This document shows, in pieces, positions 1 to 18,862 of a stretch of DNA of 64,000 nt. Numbering within the stretch: position 1 is the first letter of the stretch; every line of letters starts with the position of its first letter. Made by a program: the position numbers and the translations under genes. Origin of the DNA: Parus major. Its lineage: Eukaryota > Chordata > Aves > Passeriformes > Paridae. The notes under the pieces were generated by a model, which worked only from the letters and a program-made list of their open reading frames with translations, was not told the DNA's origin and ran no database searches. The stretch is taken from NCBI RefSeq assembly GCF_001522545.3, contig NC_031781.1:8809487-8873486 (forward strand). The letters run 5' to 3'.

Positions 1-1480
1 ATTTCTGACCCCAGGGAGTTATGACTCACTGTTTGCAAATCTCTGAGCCACCAAATTGAAGGTATGTCTTGCAAAGCATGATCCTAAACTGAAATGCTTC
101 TAAGTGGGTGTTACAGTTCCAGTTATTCTATTCCAGCACTCAGGGCTGGCTCCCTATCACTGCCTAAATTTCTGGAAAATAGAAATCAGCACTTCTTACT
201 TTGTTTAGATAAACAGGATCTCTCTAGGTTTGTCTTCCTCAGTGAAGCTCTCAACCGACCTATGAGCAATGAGGCTACAGAAGATGCATTATCCCACCTA
301 CAACAGCCCAGTGCCAGCCTGAGGAATATCTGTTCTGCCCAGTTGCTTCAGACACCAACATCAGACCTGGGGCTGGCCTTCTGGGGGCTAAGGCTGTCTT
401 TTAGTTGCTTTTGGGGTGACCTGTGTGGGGTTAAGTGAGCCACTGGCTGCCATCCTTTCTATTGGAGCGGATCAGTTCTGCAGTACAAACACTGGTAATC
501 TACTAATTAGGAGATCAGTAGATCAGTTCACTGGACAAACAACACAAATATCAAATATTTCTTAGCAGGCAGGAGAGCTATGTGTGAGGGAGCCCAAGGC
601 CTTCAGAGAAATGAATAAGAACAAATGACCAGAAGACCCTCATGTTTCTTTTTTACTTGATAATTGATGTTTTTCTTATCAGGAAAGTGACTGCATACAC
701 TACTGCAGACCAGTGCTGTTCAGAAGGGGTTAATGCTCCCTCTTTGGGAGACCTGTGATGGGATGGAATCATCACCATTCATCTGGAAGGGCATGATGAG
801 GTTATCCCTTGAGAAGGGGCTACTGCTGACCACCACATCCACACATGCCAAGGTCCATGAACAGCTGGGCTTGGGTCAGAGGTTTTGATTCAGCCAGGCA
901 GGGGCTCGGGGTGCCTTTGCTGGAGAAATGTAGATCCCAGCTGGCACTTGACAAAGCGTGATCCAGGAAAGTCTCTGCCGTTGCATTCAAAAATTTAGTA
1001 ACCTGGTAAGAAATCTGCATTATCTCCCTGCTTGAACTCAGGGCTCTTGGAGGGAGCAAAAGAGCTGCCAATCTATAAATGACCCCCTCTTGTTTGCTGT
1101 CAGCGGGATCCTCAGCTTCCTGCTGTGTGTGGAAGATCCTGCAAAACTGAAGCTTTAAAATCCAAGTTTAAACTCTACATGAACAACAGGCTCCTAAGTA
1201 GATACACCAGCATGTGCTTCCTTTTCCAAAACCAAGCTGAGAAAAAGAAGTTGCTCCATGTGAAGATGACAACTCCCTTATTGTGTGGAGTGGCCAGTGA
1301 CAATTACTTGCCAGACTTCATTGCCACTGAGGACAGTATCATGAACCACAGGACTGTACCGTTCTCAGCTGAGTCCTGGCACCACATTTGCCAGCCGTAA
1401 AGGGTCAGAAGGAAAAATGCAACAGCACTTATCAGAGAGATGGACACTAAATCCCACAGTGATGCCGTGGCACCGGGGCG
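1..1480. other. Non-coding left flank, no gene recognised
   Basis: The open frames here are short, overlap on both strands and resemble no protein family I know. No exon with convincing splice sites stands out. By synteny (RAB7A lies head-to-head with RPN1 in mammals) this could be part of the first intron of a minus-strand RAB7A, but nothing in the sequence proves it. Confidence 0.5.
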
Positions 1481-1489
1481 CTGCACCAC

Positions 1490-1960
1490 TGCACAGCCTT
1501 TCCTTCACCTTCCGTCCTTTATTCCGGGGACATACCACCTCCTGAAGTGACCCCAACAGAGGCACTGCACGCCCCAGAGCCTGGCAGGCAGCGGGAAGGC
1601 ACAATGAAACCTGCAGATCCCTGCAGCCCGCTGGGATGGAGGTGCCCGCTCCCCTCGCAGGTTCGGGCGGCTGTTGTCTGTCCCAGCAGCCTCACCGGGA
1701 CTGTTGCCGGGATCCTGCGGGAGGGAGCTGGGTCCTGCCGGGCATTAATTGTTGTCGTTGCCACGGTGAGGCTGCGGCGATCGGGGCGGGGCCGGGGGCG
1801 GGGCCGGGAAGAGGCTCCGCCCCGCCGCGCCCCCGCCCCGCCGGCGCGCCACCGGCGTCCCCTGGCGGCGACGCGCGGACATGGCGGGGGGCTGGGGGGA
1901 CATGGCCGAGGGAACATGGCCTGTCGAGGGGCAGGTGAGGCTTTTTGTCACCCCTCACGG
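1490..1960. promoter_or_regulatory. CpG-island promoter, orientation uncertain (RAB7A candidate)
   Basis: A sharp GC-rich, CpG-rich block contains several GC boxes (GGGGCGGGGC type around 1785-1808) and a YY1-like ACATGGCGGG at about 1879. Donor-like sites occur on both strands. On the plus strand there is CAG|GTGAGG at 1934/1935, following a short frame from the ATG at 1881, and ACG|GTGAGG near 1765. On the minus strand there is CCG|GTGAGG near 1697. In mammals RAB7A is divergently transcribed from the RPN1 side and has a non-coding first exon, so a minus-strand RAB7A first exon is the syntenic expectation. The plus-strand donor is stronger, however, so a short plus-strand transcript or a bidirectional promoter is equally compatible. 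Confidence 0.6.
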
Positions 1961-4358
1961 TGGGAACCGGCTCCATCGCCCAGTCTGGGCGGGGCAGAAG
2001 TGTCACCGCTGCCTGCAGCTGCCGGTCAGGACCCCAGCACGCCCAGCCCAGGTCAGGGATCTCAGCACCAACCTCTCAGGTGCTCCTACCTTGATTCCAC
2101 TGTGGGCTCTCTCAATGTATTGATCTCTGTGATTTCAGTCAAACGCGGGTGCTGTTGCCTCCATCACTGGCCTTGGGAGGTTGCGGCCCTGGGACAAACA
2201 AGCAGATGGAGGGGTTGTAATTCTGTGTCGAGCCGTGCAAGGGTTTGCTCATCTGCAGCACAAGGGTGAGATTAAGCTGCTGCCCCACGAGCCAGCAGGT
2301 CTCCGCTCTGCCCATCGCTAGGACTCCAAGCTTCCTCCTCTGGAGCCTGGAAGGACAGCAGGTTCCCTGCCTTCGTGGTTCTCAGTGGCTGGCAGCATCT
2401 GTCTTTTCTGAGATATTCACTTTGCGCTCCTCTCTGCCCCTCTGGCTTTGCAGATGCCAGTCCTCCAAAGGCATTTTCAAGCTGTGGGTGTACCTAGGTC
2501 CTGTGTGAACTGTGAAGTACTTGAGTGGCAGCCCTGATCACACCCTCATTTTTTTATTTTATTTTTTTTTATATAGTTAAAACAGCACTGTTCCCTCTAT
2601 CCAAAACATACTCTGGTCCTGTGATAAAATCCAGATCCACCCAGCCCAAAGCAGCTCTCCTTGTGTGGACCACATACCTTGCTCAGGTTTTGCAATTTAA
2701 TTGTACACGTGTAGCAGACTTTTTTCATTCACAGCCTGACAGTGCCTGCCTATGGCTATTTCAGTTACATTTTTAGTAAGCTGTAAGAAGAGTTGAAAGT
2801 ACTTTTTAAAGTGATGAAGTGTCCTCTTTTCCATAATTTTTTTTCTCCTTATTCAACAGCACTTATGACACAGTGATTTCAGCCCTAGCAGGACTCACAG
2901 ATGCTCTCCCATGTTCTTCTAGGAGGTTCTCCTTGTGTGCTTCCCAATGCTTTGTAAAACTGCTGTGCACAGGCACTTTTTTCATTATTTTTTCCTGAGT
3001 TTTGTGGTCTGACAAGGAGAGAAAAAGAAATTTTTTTTTTTTAAACCAGGAAAATTTATTTTAAAGAAAGGTGAACACTATGAGGAGTAGAGAGGGAGGA
3101 GCTACTGAAAATAATTAACTTGAAAAAATTCCAGAGGAGCAGTCCCTTGACAGACAGTGCCCCATCACCACTCTTTCTCTGCCAAGGCAGGATGTGTTTC
3201 CAAAGTAGCTGAACAAAGAGTAAGAGCCAAGCTCCAACCAACCCCCTAAGTCCACCATTCCATGGAAATCACAGGCAAACCCCAAATAAGAATAACAGTT
3301 TGTTTTCCTCGGCTCAGTGTGAGTTGTGCTGGTGAGCTAAAAAATTAGGCTGTAAAAATAATGAAACTGGAAGACTGTTCTTCTTTTTCTTCAGTTGCTT
3401 TTTGAGGGCATTAGCAAGGCTAAACAAACTCTGCCATCACTCAGCCTCTCCATAGCTGTGCTCTCATGGCTGGCAACTGCAACACCTTGCTCAGGACTGA
3501 ATAAAGAAATATCCTCTGCCTCCCATTAGCAGCCAACAGGCCGATTTTACATACACAAGGTTAAATGGTGAAACACCAATAAAATCTGAAGCAGGGAGTT
3601 TTTTTTCAGATTTGTATTAAAATCTTCAAGGCCTTGCCAGGATGACTTCTGCTATACATGCACAGCCCTGTTTACTCTCTCCTGTCCCTGACCTGGTCTC
3701 CTCAAAGAGCAATACATTGTATCATGATCCCTGCATATTTCTGGTGCAAGATCCCCACTGGTATGAGGACCACACCAGAACAAATCTTGGTCCCTGCTGC
3801 TACAGGCTTCAGTGTGCTTCTGTGGTCACAGCCAACCCCCTCCTTTAGAAAACAACTTCTCCTTCCCTCTTTGAGAACAAATTGCTCCGACAGATGACAC
3901 AGCTCTGATTTTGGCATCAGTCCTGTAAAAACAGAGGAATGCAGAGCTTTTCCTGGGGTGCGGTTCTGTTCATGGCCTATCCTGCCAGAGGCGTTTATTA
4001 GACCACGATGGTCCCTCAGCCCTGGCAGATGGCTGGGCTGGCAGTGGCTCCACCGCGGTTGTTCCCCTCCCACTGCTCTGAGGTCCTGAGGGTGACACGC
4101 TCTCCTCACAGCACATGGGGAGCTGGGACACTCTGCAGTGCCTGGATGGCAGCAGGGTCTGCTAACCTCTCATGCTGCTTCCTGACCTGCAGCTCTCTGG
4201 GACAGTACTGCTGGAGAGGGAGAGAACAAAAAAAATAACATATAAAGAGAGAAAAAGCAGTTCTGAACTCCTGTCTCTCTCTGTTACTTGGCACCAGGCC
4301 TCAGTAGCCAGATTTGCACACAGGCACTGCACCCTGTCCCTGCAGAACACAGCCTGCA

Positions 4359-4402
4359 AGCTGTCCCTGAGCTGTCCTGGAGCTATCCTGGAGCTGTCCC
4401 AG
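4359..4402. repeat. Four-copy 11 bp tandem repeat
   Basis: Four consecutive 11 bp units of the form AGCTGTCCTGG occur, with one or two substitutions between copies (4359, 4370, 4381 and 4392). It is a minisatellite-like expansion in intergenic DNA. Confidence 0.75.
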
Positions 4403-4504
4403 CCACCATCACACCCAGCCAGGGGCCACGAGCAGCTGTGACTGACCCTCTGCATGAAGAACAGCCTGGCACTGCTCACAGGGTAGTGGCAAGAGGGGCC
4501 TGCA

Positions 4505-4564
4505 GAGCCAAACACAGCCTTGAACAAGCCCAAAGAGCCAAATTCAGCCTTGAACGAGCCCAAA
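4505..4564. repeat. Two-copy 30 bp tandem duplication
   Basis: Two adjacent 30 bp units (4505-4534 and 4535-4564) differ at only three positions. Each begins GAGCCAAA and ends GCCCAAA. This is a recent local duplication with no sign of coding function. Confidence 0.85.
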
Positions 4565-6590
4565 GGCAGCACCTTTTCAACCCAAAGACAAATTTAGTCT
4601 ATGTGGTAGGGCTGAAGTCTTGAAACAGATGATGCACAAGCTCAGGATGACTTAATTATCACGGTTTGGAATGGATCCAAACACAGGGTTAGTGTACAAT
4701 AGTCTGGTTTAGAACTTGCTAGGGTCTGGGATGGGTCACATATTGAAACTGGCATTCGCCAGAGAGGTCAAATCCAGACTCTGGGATGAACCCATTGGAG
4801 AGCAACTTTTGGCCTGGGATGTAACAACTGAAGCCAAATTATTTCCAGGCATAATGGACATGTGCATTTATTTCTTTCCCTCCCTTTACCAAGAGAAGTT
4901 GCCCTAAGGGAGGGGGAAATAAGAGCTGGAGCTGTGTGTGTTATTAAAGAGGCCGACTGGAGTTCATTTATTCCATGTGACACATGGAAGGACAGTGACA
5001 GCCATTCCTAGCAGAGGAACTTGTAAACCCAACCTAGACAAGTGGAGGGAGTTCCCAGATGCAGCACCACTGGCCAGCCTTCAATTAGAGGCAGCTATTT
5101 TGCTCAGCCCCTCATGTTTCATGCCTATCCAGTTCCAGGCCCCAAAGCCCAGGTCTTTGGAGAAGGCCAAGATAAACTGGAGATTTCCTGGAGAGCAGAG
5201 GGACCCAGAAAATTGTCCTGGCTGGAAACATGAAGCTGAGGAGGTGGAACCCGCCCCTGCAGGCATCTCCTGCTGTGCTGCTGGAAGAGAACACCACTGT
5301 CACCCGAAACACAGTGACAGAACTACCTGCTTGTGCTGGAATATGCTTACAGGGCAAGTTGCCAAATTCACAGGCCTGGTGTCTGCATAAGTCAAAGGGA
5401 AATAAAAGGAATTTGCCAAGAAAATTTCCATGACAGGAATTTGGGGGACAGTGGGGTGGTAAGGGAAGAAAAGGAAGGCTAGCTGAGAAATTATGCTGTT
5501 TTGAACATAGCACACCAGGAGACATCCCATTCTATTTAGCCTTTGCCAAGGGGCTATTTGATTCTGTATCCAAATAAATAATATAGGAAATGCTCTTCCG
5601 ATACTTGGCAATCTCAGGCCAAATCAAAGAATTATCTCTGTGACTTGTATTAGGATCTTAAAGAAAGATTGAGTCCTGGATCACATTATGCAAACATGAA
5701 AGGTCTGTTGTCCCACAGGGCTCACAGACAAAACCCTGCTCCAGCAATCACAGCAGACAACATCCGTTCCTTGCTTTTATCTGCCTTAGATGTTTGGGAA
5801 TACAGTGTCAATCACCTCTTCCCCAGTCATGTGTTAAACCACTAACATTTTCCTTTCCCCAGCTGCCTGAAATCAGCGCAGGGCTGGTTACTGTACTCTG
5901 GCATCGCCTAGCTGTCAAGTTTCTGTGGGTTTTTTTTAACTGAAAATTTGGGTTCACCTTAAACTCTATTTGTGTTAAACCTCACCTTCCAGAACAACAA
6001 CGCTAGCAAGATGAACTGTCCCAATTTGAGGCTCATTAATTAACAGCATAATCAAAAGCACCAAAGTCCATCCCTTTGCAGTTCCAGGTGCTATATCCCA
6101 GTATATCCACCCCGAAGCTCCAGCGGACTGTGCTATATGCCCAACACTTCCACCAGGATTGACACCTCTGGCCCCTGGGAGCCCAGGCAGGAACCGGCCA
6201 CTGCTAAAAACAGGGAGAAACAGCTGCTTTGTGCCGTGGCAGGAGAGGAGGCTGAGGAGCACCTGAAAGCCCTGAGCATCGCCTAATATTCCTTATAGTT
6301 GTTTTTTCGCTCTTGTTCGGGCAGAAAAAGAAGTGGGAAACCCCAATAAGGCCAAACAAGCAGCGCTTGACCGGCCCCGAGGCCTGCCCAGACCTGGGAG
6401 CTCAGCAAGGGCTCGCCCAGCGCCCCGCGGGAACACCCAAGCTCGCCGACAGTGCCGGGGCGCCGGGAACCGCCGGAACTGCGCGAAGCTGAAACCATGC
6501 CCGGGACTCTGGAATAACCCGCCCAGCTTCTCTCCTCAGGCACCGCGGAACGGGGTTAGGAGTGGGGGCGGGCCTCCAGCGCCGCTGGGC

Positions 6591-6701
6591 GCCGCCATAG
6601 CGAGCCTCCTTCCCCATTGGACGCCGCCATAGCGAGCCTCCTCCCCTACTGGGCGCCGCCATCTTGTACCGTGCCCGTACAGCGCGGGCGCCGCCATCTT
6701 G
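6591..6701 (+). promoter_or_regulatory. RPN1: Four spaced GCCGCCAT (YY1-like) elements
   Basis: GCCGCCAT occurs at 6591, 6623, 6655 and 6690, so spacing is 32, 32 and 35 bases. The first two copies read GCCGCCATAG, with near-identical flanks (GCGAGCCTCCT). The last two read GCCGCCATCTTG, which matches the YY1 consensus in the orientation common near TATA-less start sites. The array looks like a small tandem duplication of a core-promoter unit. Confidence 0.75.
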
Positions 6702-6727
6702 TGCCCTCCCCGCGCGGTGTGCCGGCC

Positions 6728-13863
<7,136 letters not shown>

Positions 13864-14275
13864 CTCTGCTTTAGCAGCTGTGCAGAGGGCAAAGGTATGA
13901 AGGGAGAGTGATACACTTTGAGCCAAAACTCATTCCCAGCAAAATTAGGGGGAAAGTTGATGTGGAATGTCTGAAAGTACATTTTGTTTTTAGATTTTTC
14001 TATAGACCCTGTCTGCTCAGCAGCACATGCTGTGCAAGGGACCACACCATCATGTTTGCTGGATAATTGGATTTCTTTCCCAGAGGTGAGACTCAGCCAG
14101 GTTATGAAACAGTCTCCCACTTCTGGTTTGCCCTGTATAGATGTGCTCTGAGTAAACCACACATGGAGCCAGTCTGAGCACAGACACATTCATGGCAAAG
14201 CTGAATGTCTCAGCTCTGGAAAGAATAAAAGATACCTTTGTTCTACTTTGAAATAAAACAGTCACTGCCTTGTGT
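13864..14275 (+). other. RPN1: RPN1 3' UTR
   Basis: About 400 bases run from the stop codon to the likely cleavage region. AATAAA occurs at 14224-14229 and 14252-14257. The GT-rich stretch TTGTGTCTACGTGTTGTG follows at about 14270-14287, suitable as a downstream element. Confidence 0.75.
14224..14257 (+). promoter_or_regulatory. RPN1: RPN1 polyadenylation signals
   Basis: Two AATAAA hexamers 28 bases apart sit about 360-390 bases past the RPN1 stop codon, with GT-rich sequence downstream. The second is probably used, given its position relative to the GT-rich element. Confidence 0.75.
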
Positions 14276-15283
14276 CTACGTGTTGTGCTGGACTGGGGGG
14301 AGGTTGGAGGGGCTGGATGGCCCCATCCTGCCTGTGGCCAGGCGGTGCAGTTCTCTGTGGAACAGAGGTCAGCCCTGACCACTCCTGCTGCCTGTCAGCT
14401 GTGTGCCCTGAGCTGTGTCAGTGGTCTTTCACCTCACAAAGCCCTGACCCAGATGGGGGAGAAGGCCAAGCCCTTGTTTCCCAAGGATGTGCATGCACCT
14501 ACACCCTTACAGGGAGATAGCAACAGAACCCCTCCTGCCATCCTCTTACTGTGTGCTGCATATGACAGAAGTCCCTGCATCCTTTGTGCGGCCCATGTTA
14601 GTTTTCACTTGGATACCTTGGGGGGTGTACACAATCTCCTGTTAGTATCAGTCTCCTAAGTTTTCCCTGTGCATCTTTGCCTCAGTTCACTGTTGACTAT
14701 CCCAGATGTGCCTGCAGGGACAGCAATGCAGTTCTCCCCTACTGCCTTTGCCTGGCAGAGTTGTTTGGATCAAAGTGGTTAGAGACCCTCATACAGAAAA
14801 AACAGAAGGGCAGAAGGGGCTGTATGTCCCTCTGTTTGCCCTGATCTGCAGGTGGTGGCAGCTGCCTGTGGGTGGATGCATGTGCAGGGCAGGGCTGGTA
14901 AGTGGTGTGCAGCCTTCTCCACTGGGCACCTGGAGCTTCCTGTGGGAAGCAGACTCTAGGGAGTTTGGAGGTTGCCTGCAGACCAGGCAAAGCACATGGC
15001 TGCCCCACAGAGCAGTGGCTCACAAGGAGACTAGTGCCAAATGTGGCTGTGCTGGGGAGTGAAGGTTTGCCACAGTACCTGCACTGGCACCCTGTGAGGC
15101 TTGAGACAAACATGGCCCCTATGGCTCAGTGCTGCCTGCAAGTCCTGTGCTTGGATATGCACAAGCAGCAGGACACTTTTCCAGCTCTTTGCCAGGCTAC
15201 CTGCACTGCTGTCCTTCTGTCCTGGACTTACATAGCCCAGGTCTGTCACAGACACACTCGTCTCTGCTCCTTACTGGCCCCTT

Positions 15284-15296
15284 TTATCTAAGATAA
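15284..15296. promoter_or_regulatory. Inverted GATA pair TTATCT-A-AGATAA
   Basis: Two perfect GATA sites (TTATCT 15284-15289, AGATAA 15291-15296) sit back-to-back with one base between them. A TTATCC follows near 15309. The location is about 1 kb past the RPN1 poly(A) site. A palindromic pair of this kind can hold one GATA factor through both zinc fingers. Function is inferred. Confidence 0.4.
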
Positions 15297-16317
15297 AAAG
15301 TTGTCTTTATCCTCTCCTGGGCTATTTTTCTCCTTGTACAGAGGATGCAGTTAGTTGGAAAGCCCTCTGCTCCAGACCACACAGCTTCCAAAGTGTGGTT
15401 TGCTCTGAATGTTTTGTAGCATGCCTGAGCCCAGGTACCTACCCACCACATTGTCACCAGGTACCAGCTCCGTCCCATGCCCACAAACCTCACCTGGCAG
15501 CAGAGTGAGCAAGCCTAAATTCCTGTCAATCTGCTCCCTGTGCAGGTGCTATGGGGAGCCCTGAGACAATGAGTCCTGCCTGACCAGCTGCAAATAGCTA
15601 AGATCAAATAAATTGTCATTAATCTATTGAGCCAAAACACACACCATACTCAGGGAGTACCAGGTGCAGACAAGGGCTGCCTGTTGCACCCAGCCAGGTA
15701 GGTCCAGAGGATAAGAAGAAGGATCAAACTGGTGATCCCAAAGATACCTTTAACTTTCTATTCCCTCAGCAGAAGAAAAGCAGTGCCACCCTTCCTTCCC
15801 AGATACCAAGTCTGCCTGGCTGGACCCACAGTTCAGACCCCTGAGGGTACATGGAGCTTGTGGCGCCTGTTACAAATCCCTGTGGGGTTGATTGTGCCTG
15901 TGTCTTTCTATCTCAAGGGGATCTGATCAATCAGCATGCACTTCAGCCCACACAACTACTGGGCAGCTTCACAGTGCTTGTTAATGGAAACCACATCTGC
16001 AAAGACAGCAACTATAAATAGGATGAATGCAGGCAGCCCCAGATAGAAAGGCCTCTGGTCCCCATGGAGAGCTGCCCCAGTTCCTGAGGCTGAGAATAAA
16101 GCAGCTGGTGCTGAAGTGGTGCCTCACTCCTCTCCACACAGCTCCTTCCTGCTGCTCTCCCTGGGGGGACATGCCTGTGCTCCCTGAATCCCTTCTGGCC
16201 CAGTGCTGCTCCTGCAGCAGCACATACATCAGGGAACATTTTAACAAACTCAGCAGCAGAGTGACCTAGAAACATCAGCCTTTTCTGGATTCCTGCAAAT
16301 TTACTACTGTGAATAAA

Positions 16318-16530
16318 TGATAAAAAAGGAAAAACCACAACACCTACCAGGAGCTTAGGACCTGCAGGAGCCAGGGGAGGGGCAGAGCAGCAACACCTGA
16401 AGGCAGGAAATGGAGAAATTAGGGCTGTAGTTGTTTGTCTATGCCAAATTTAAAGGGAGCAGCTTCCAGTCCATGGGTTGGGGGAAGGGATGAGGGGCAT
16501 TGGGTCAGGAGGGTGGTTGTCTGTTTATCT
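16318..16530. promoter_or_regulatory. GATA/RUNX/ETS motif cluster
   Basis: TGATAA (16318-16323), GGAA (16328-16331) and the RUNX-type AACCACAA (16333-16340) lie within 25 bases. A second RUNX-like GTGGTTG at about 16513 and TTATCT at 16525-16530 follow 180 bases later. The combination is typical of blood-cell enhancers, but short motifs are frequent by chance. Confidence 0.35.
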
Positions 16531-18575
16531 GTTGTCTTCCCCATCAGCTCTGAGGGCTCTAGGGGATCTGGCTTCAAAGTCTCTCTCCCGTGGTTGGGTT
16601 TTACAAACTGTAAATACATCCAGGGATCTTTTCAAATGATTTCCTTGCTTAGACTCCATGACATGCCCAGGTAATTCTTGCCAGAAATGTGACCCAAGGT
16701 GCCCTCTGAGGACAGGAAGGAGCTGCTGCAGGGCAGCCCAGGTGGAGCTGTGAAGGGAGCTCAAGTCTCTCACCCATGTGGTGCGGGGCAGAGGGAATTT
16801 GCTTTATTCCTTCAGCCACTGTCACCATGCTGGCTTCTGCCACCAGGGCCACTCCAGCAGGTCCCTGCCACGACTGGCCCTGATGGCTTTGGGATCTTCC
16901 TGAACTCCAGCTGCTTTGCAAGGATATCCCTTATTTGTTCCAGGCTTGGCAGGTCATCAAGTGAGGAACTGCAGCCAGCAGGTTCCCAAAGCATCACAGC
17001 CCACGGTTGGGCAGGGGTGTAGGCACTGCCACCAGGGAATCCAGGCACAAAGGCTCCTTTTCCTTTCAGCCACACTTGTGGCCATCTAACCTGGCCACAA
17101 GTGAGACCTGTGGTCAAGGGGAATCCCATGCTGATGGAGAGAACATTTCCATTTTCCTGCCGCCTTCAAAAATAGACAGGCCTTCAAGAGTCAGGTGGGA
17201 GCTACTTAAGGACTGTCTCTGCTGCTCTTCACAGAAGCTTTTCTGAGCTTGAAAGTTCACTTGTGATCTTCCTCAGAGAAAATAGCCTGGGGAGGTTGTT
17301 AGAATTTGGAAGGTATCTGCCAGGGAAACTGTAGAACAGCAGAAGGAAAATAAAGGCTCAAATACAGGAGCACTTGAGACCCTCTAGCAGATTAACATCT
17401 CACATGTAATTAAAGCTGAGCCCTTCTGGGAGTTTGTGTTTAGTTTTATTCCTGTGCAGAGTTTGGAACCAAAAGGTTGGAAGGGCAACACAGCAAAAGG
17501 AACAAAATGCAGAGAGAAGAAAAAAAAATGTACGGAACAGAAGGAAAAGGAAACCACACAAATGCAAGATTTGCTAGTGAAAGCGAGCAGCCATGATTTC
17601 AGATCCCAGCCACCACAGCCACCTGCCTTGAACAGGCATCTCACTGTTCCCAGCACCTTCCCACACCTCCCCTGCTCACCAGGGTGATACCCACACCCAC
17701 AGCTTCTCCTGGTGGTCCTGGGCAGCCAGAGAACAGCTTCTCCATCTTTGACTTCTTGTTTACAGTCTTCCAAGGGAAAATCTAGAACTGAAAACCAGCT
17801 CAGGAGGTCCAACCCATCCTCCAGTGGGTGCTCGAACTCAAGGACTGGAAAGAAAATCAAGTTTTATATTAGGTGCATAGTAACTCCCACCCACAGCCTC
17901 TGGCCCTAGCCAGCCCCTCATCCATCCTCTGTGGGTGGGGATAGCACAGTACTATTTCCATACCATTGACCCTTTCTCCCCTCCCCATGCTGACACCTCC
18001 TCTCTGCTCTGCAAGGACCAATCATCTTTTTATGTATTTTCATCCAACAAAAGAAAATCACTGGGCTTAACTAGGAGCAAACCCTGTAGGGTCTTTGGTT
18101 GGCTCTGGGGCTGCCACATCTCTGTACACCTTGAGGGGGCACATACAAAAGCACGCCTGGTTTAGCAACATCTCCTCTAGCTGACCTGACCCTACCACTT
18201 ACAGCAGGAAGCAGAGCTGTAGCACATGCTAAGCATCATGCAACCAGTCATGCTTTAATGCTGCCTGCTGCATTACAGCCTCAGGGATCACACCCTCATC
18301 ACACCTGTGCACACCCTGCACTAGCACAGGGAGTTTTGGCAAGTTCTCAGGATCAACAGCATCTATGGTTTGTCCACTTCATTTGTCCATGGACCATTCC
18401 TGCAGTGGAGCCCACAGCCTTGGGTACCCCATCCTCATGGCAGACCTGCTGAACATTCCCTGCCAGGCTCTACAGATGGAAAGACAGATTTCCTACCTGC
18501 TGTTTCACCATTTCCCTCCCTCCATCCCCAGTAATGCTGCCTGGTTCCCAGTCTACCCAGTCTGTCAGCTGCTCA

Positions 18576-18589
18576 GCACCATCTGGTGG
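18576..18589 (-). promoter_or_regulatory. CTCF-like motif, minus orientation
   Basis: GCACCATCTGGTGG is the reverse complement of CCACCAGATGGTGC, which matches the 14-base CTCF core at all but one position. Confidence 0.45.
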
Positions 18590-18849
18590 CTTTGGACTAG
18601 AGACCCAGAGACTGGTTTAGACAGTTTGAGCTGCTTCTGGCCAAAGGGTAAGGGATATCTCATACCATCTTTCCCAGCACCCACTCCTTCACCAGTGCTA
18701 GGTGGTCTGCATCCCAGAAGGGGACCAGGCAGCAGCACTGGGATGAGGACTATGTCCTAGTGGGCAGCAGTGCCCAGAGGGATGGAAGAAGATCCCCAAG
18801 GTGCTGTGGGGTCTGAGGGTGTTGCAATGGCACCTCACTGCCTCCACTG

Positions 18850-18862
18850 CCACTAGAGGCCG
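18850..18862 (+). promoter_or_regulatory. CTCF-like motif, plus orientation
   Basis: CCACTAGAGGCCG matches the CTCF core with one mismatch. It lies 260 bases from the minus-orientation motif at 18576, and the two point away from each other. Confidence 0.4.

Larger units (their letters stand above)
1961..6359. other. Intergenic DNA upstream of RPN1
   Basis: No gene is recognised. The sequence has ordinary base composition with homopolymer tracts (A/T-rich near 2548-2575 and 3031-3043) and two small tandem repeats listed separately. The open frames are all under about 150 codons and not protein-like. Confidence 0.6.
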
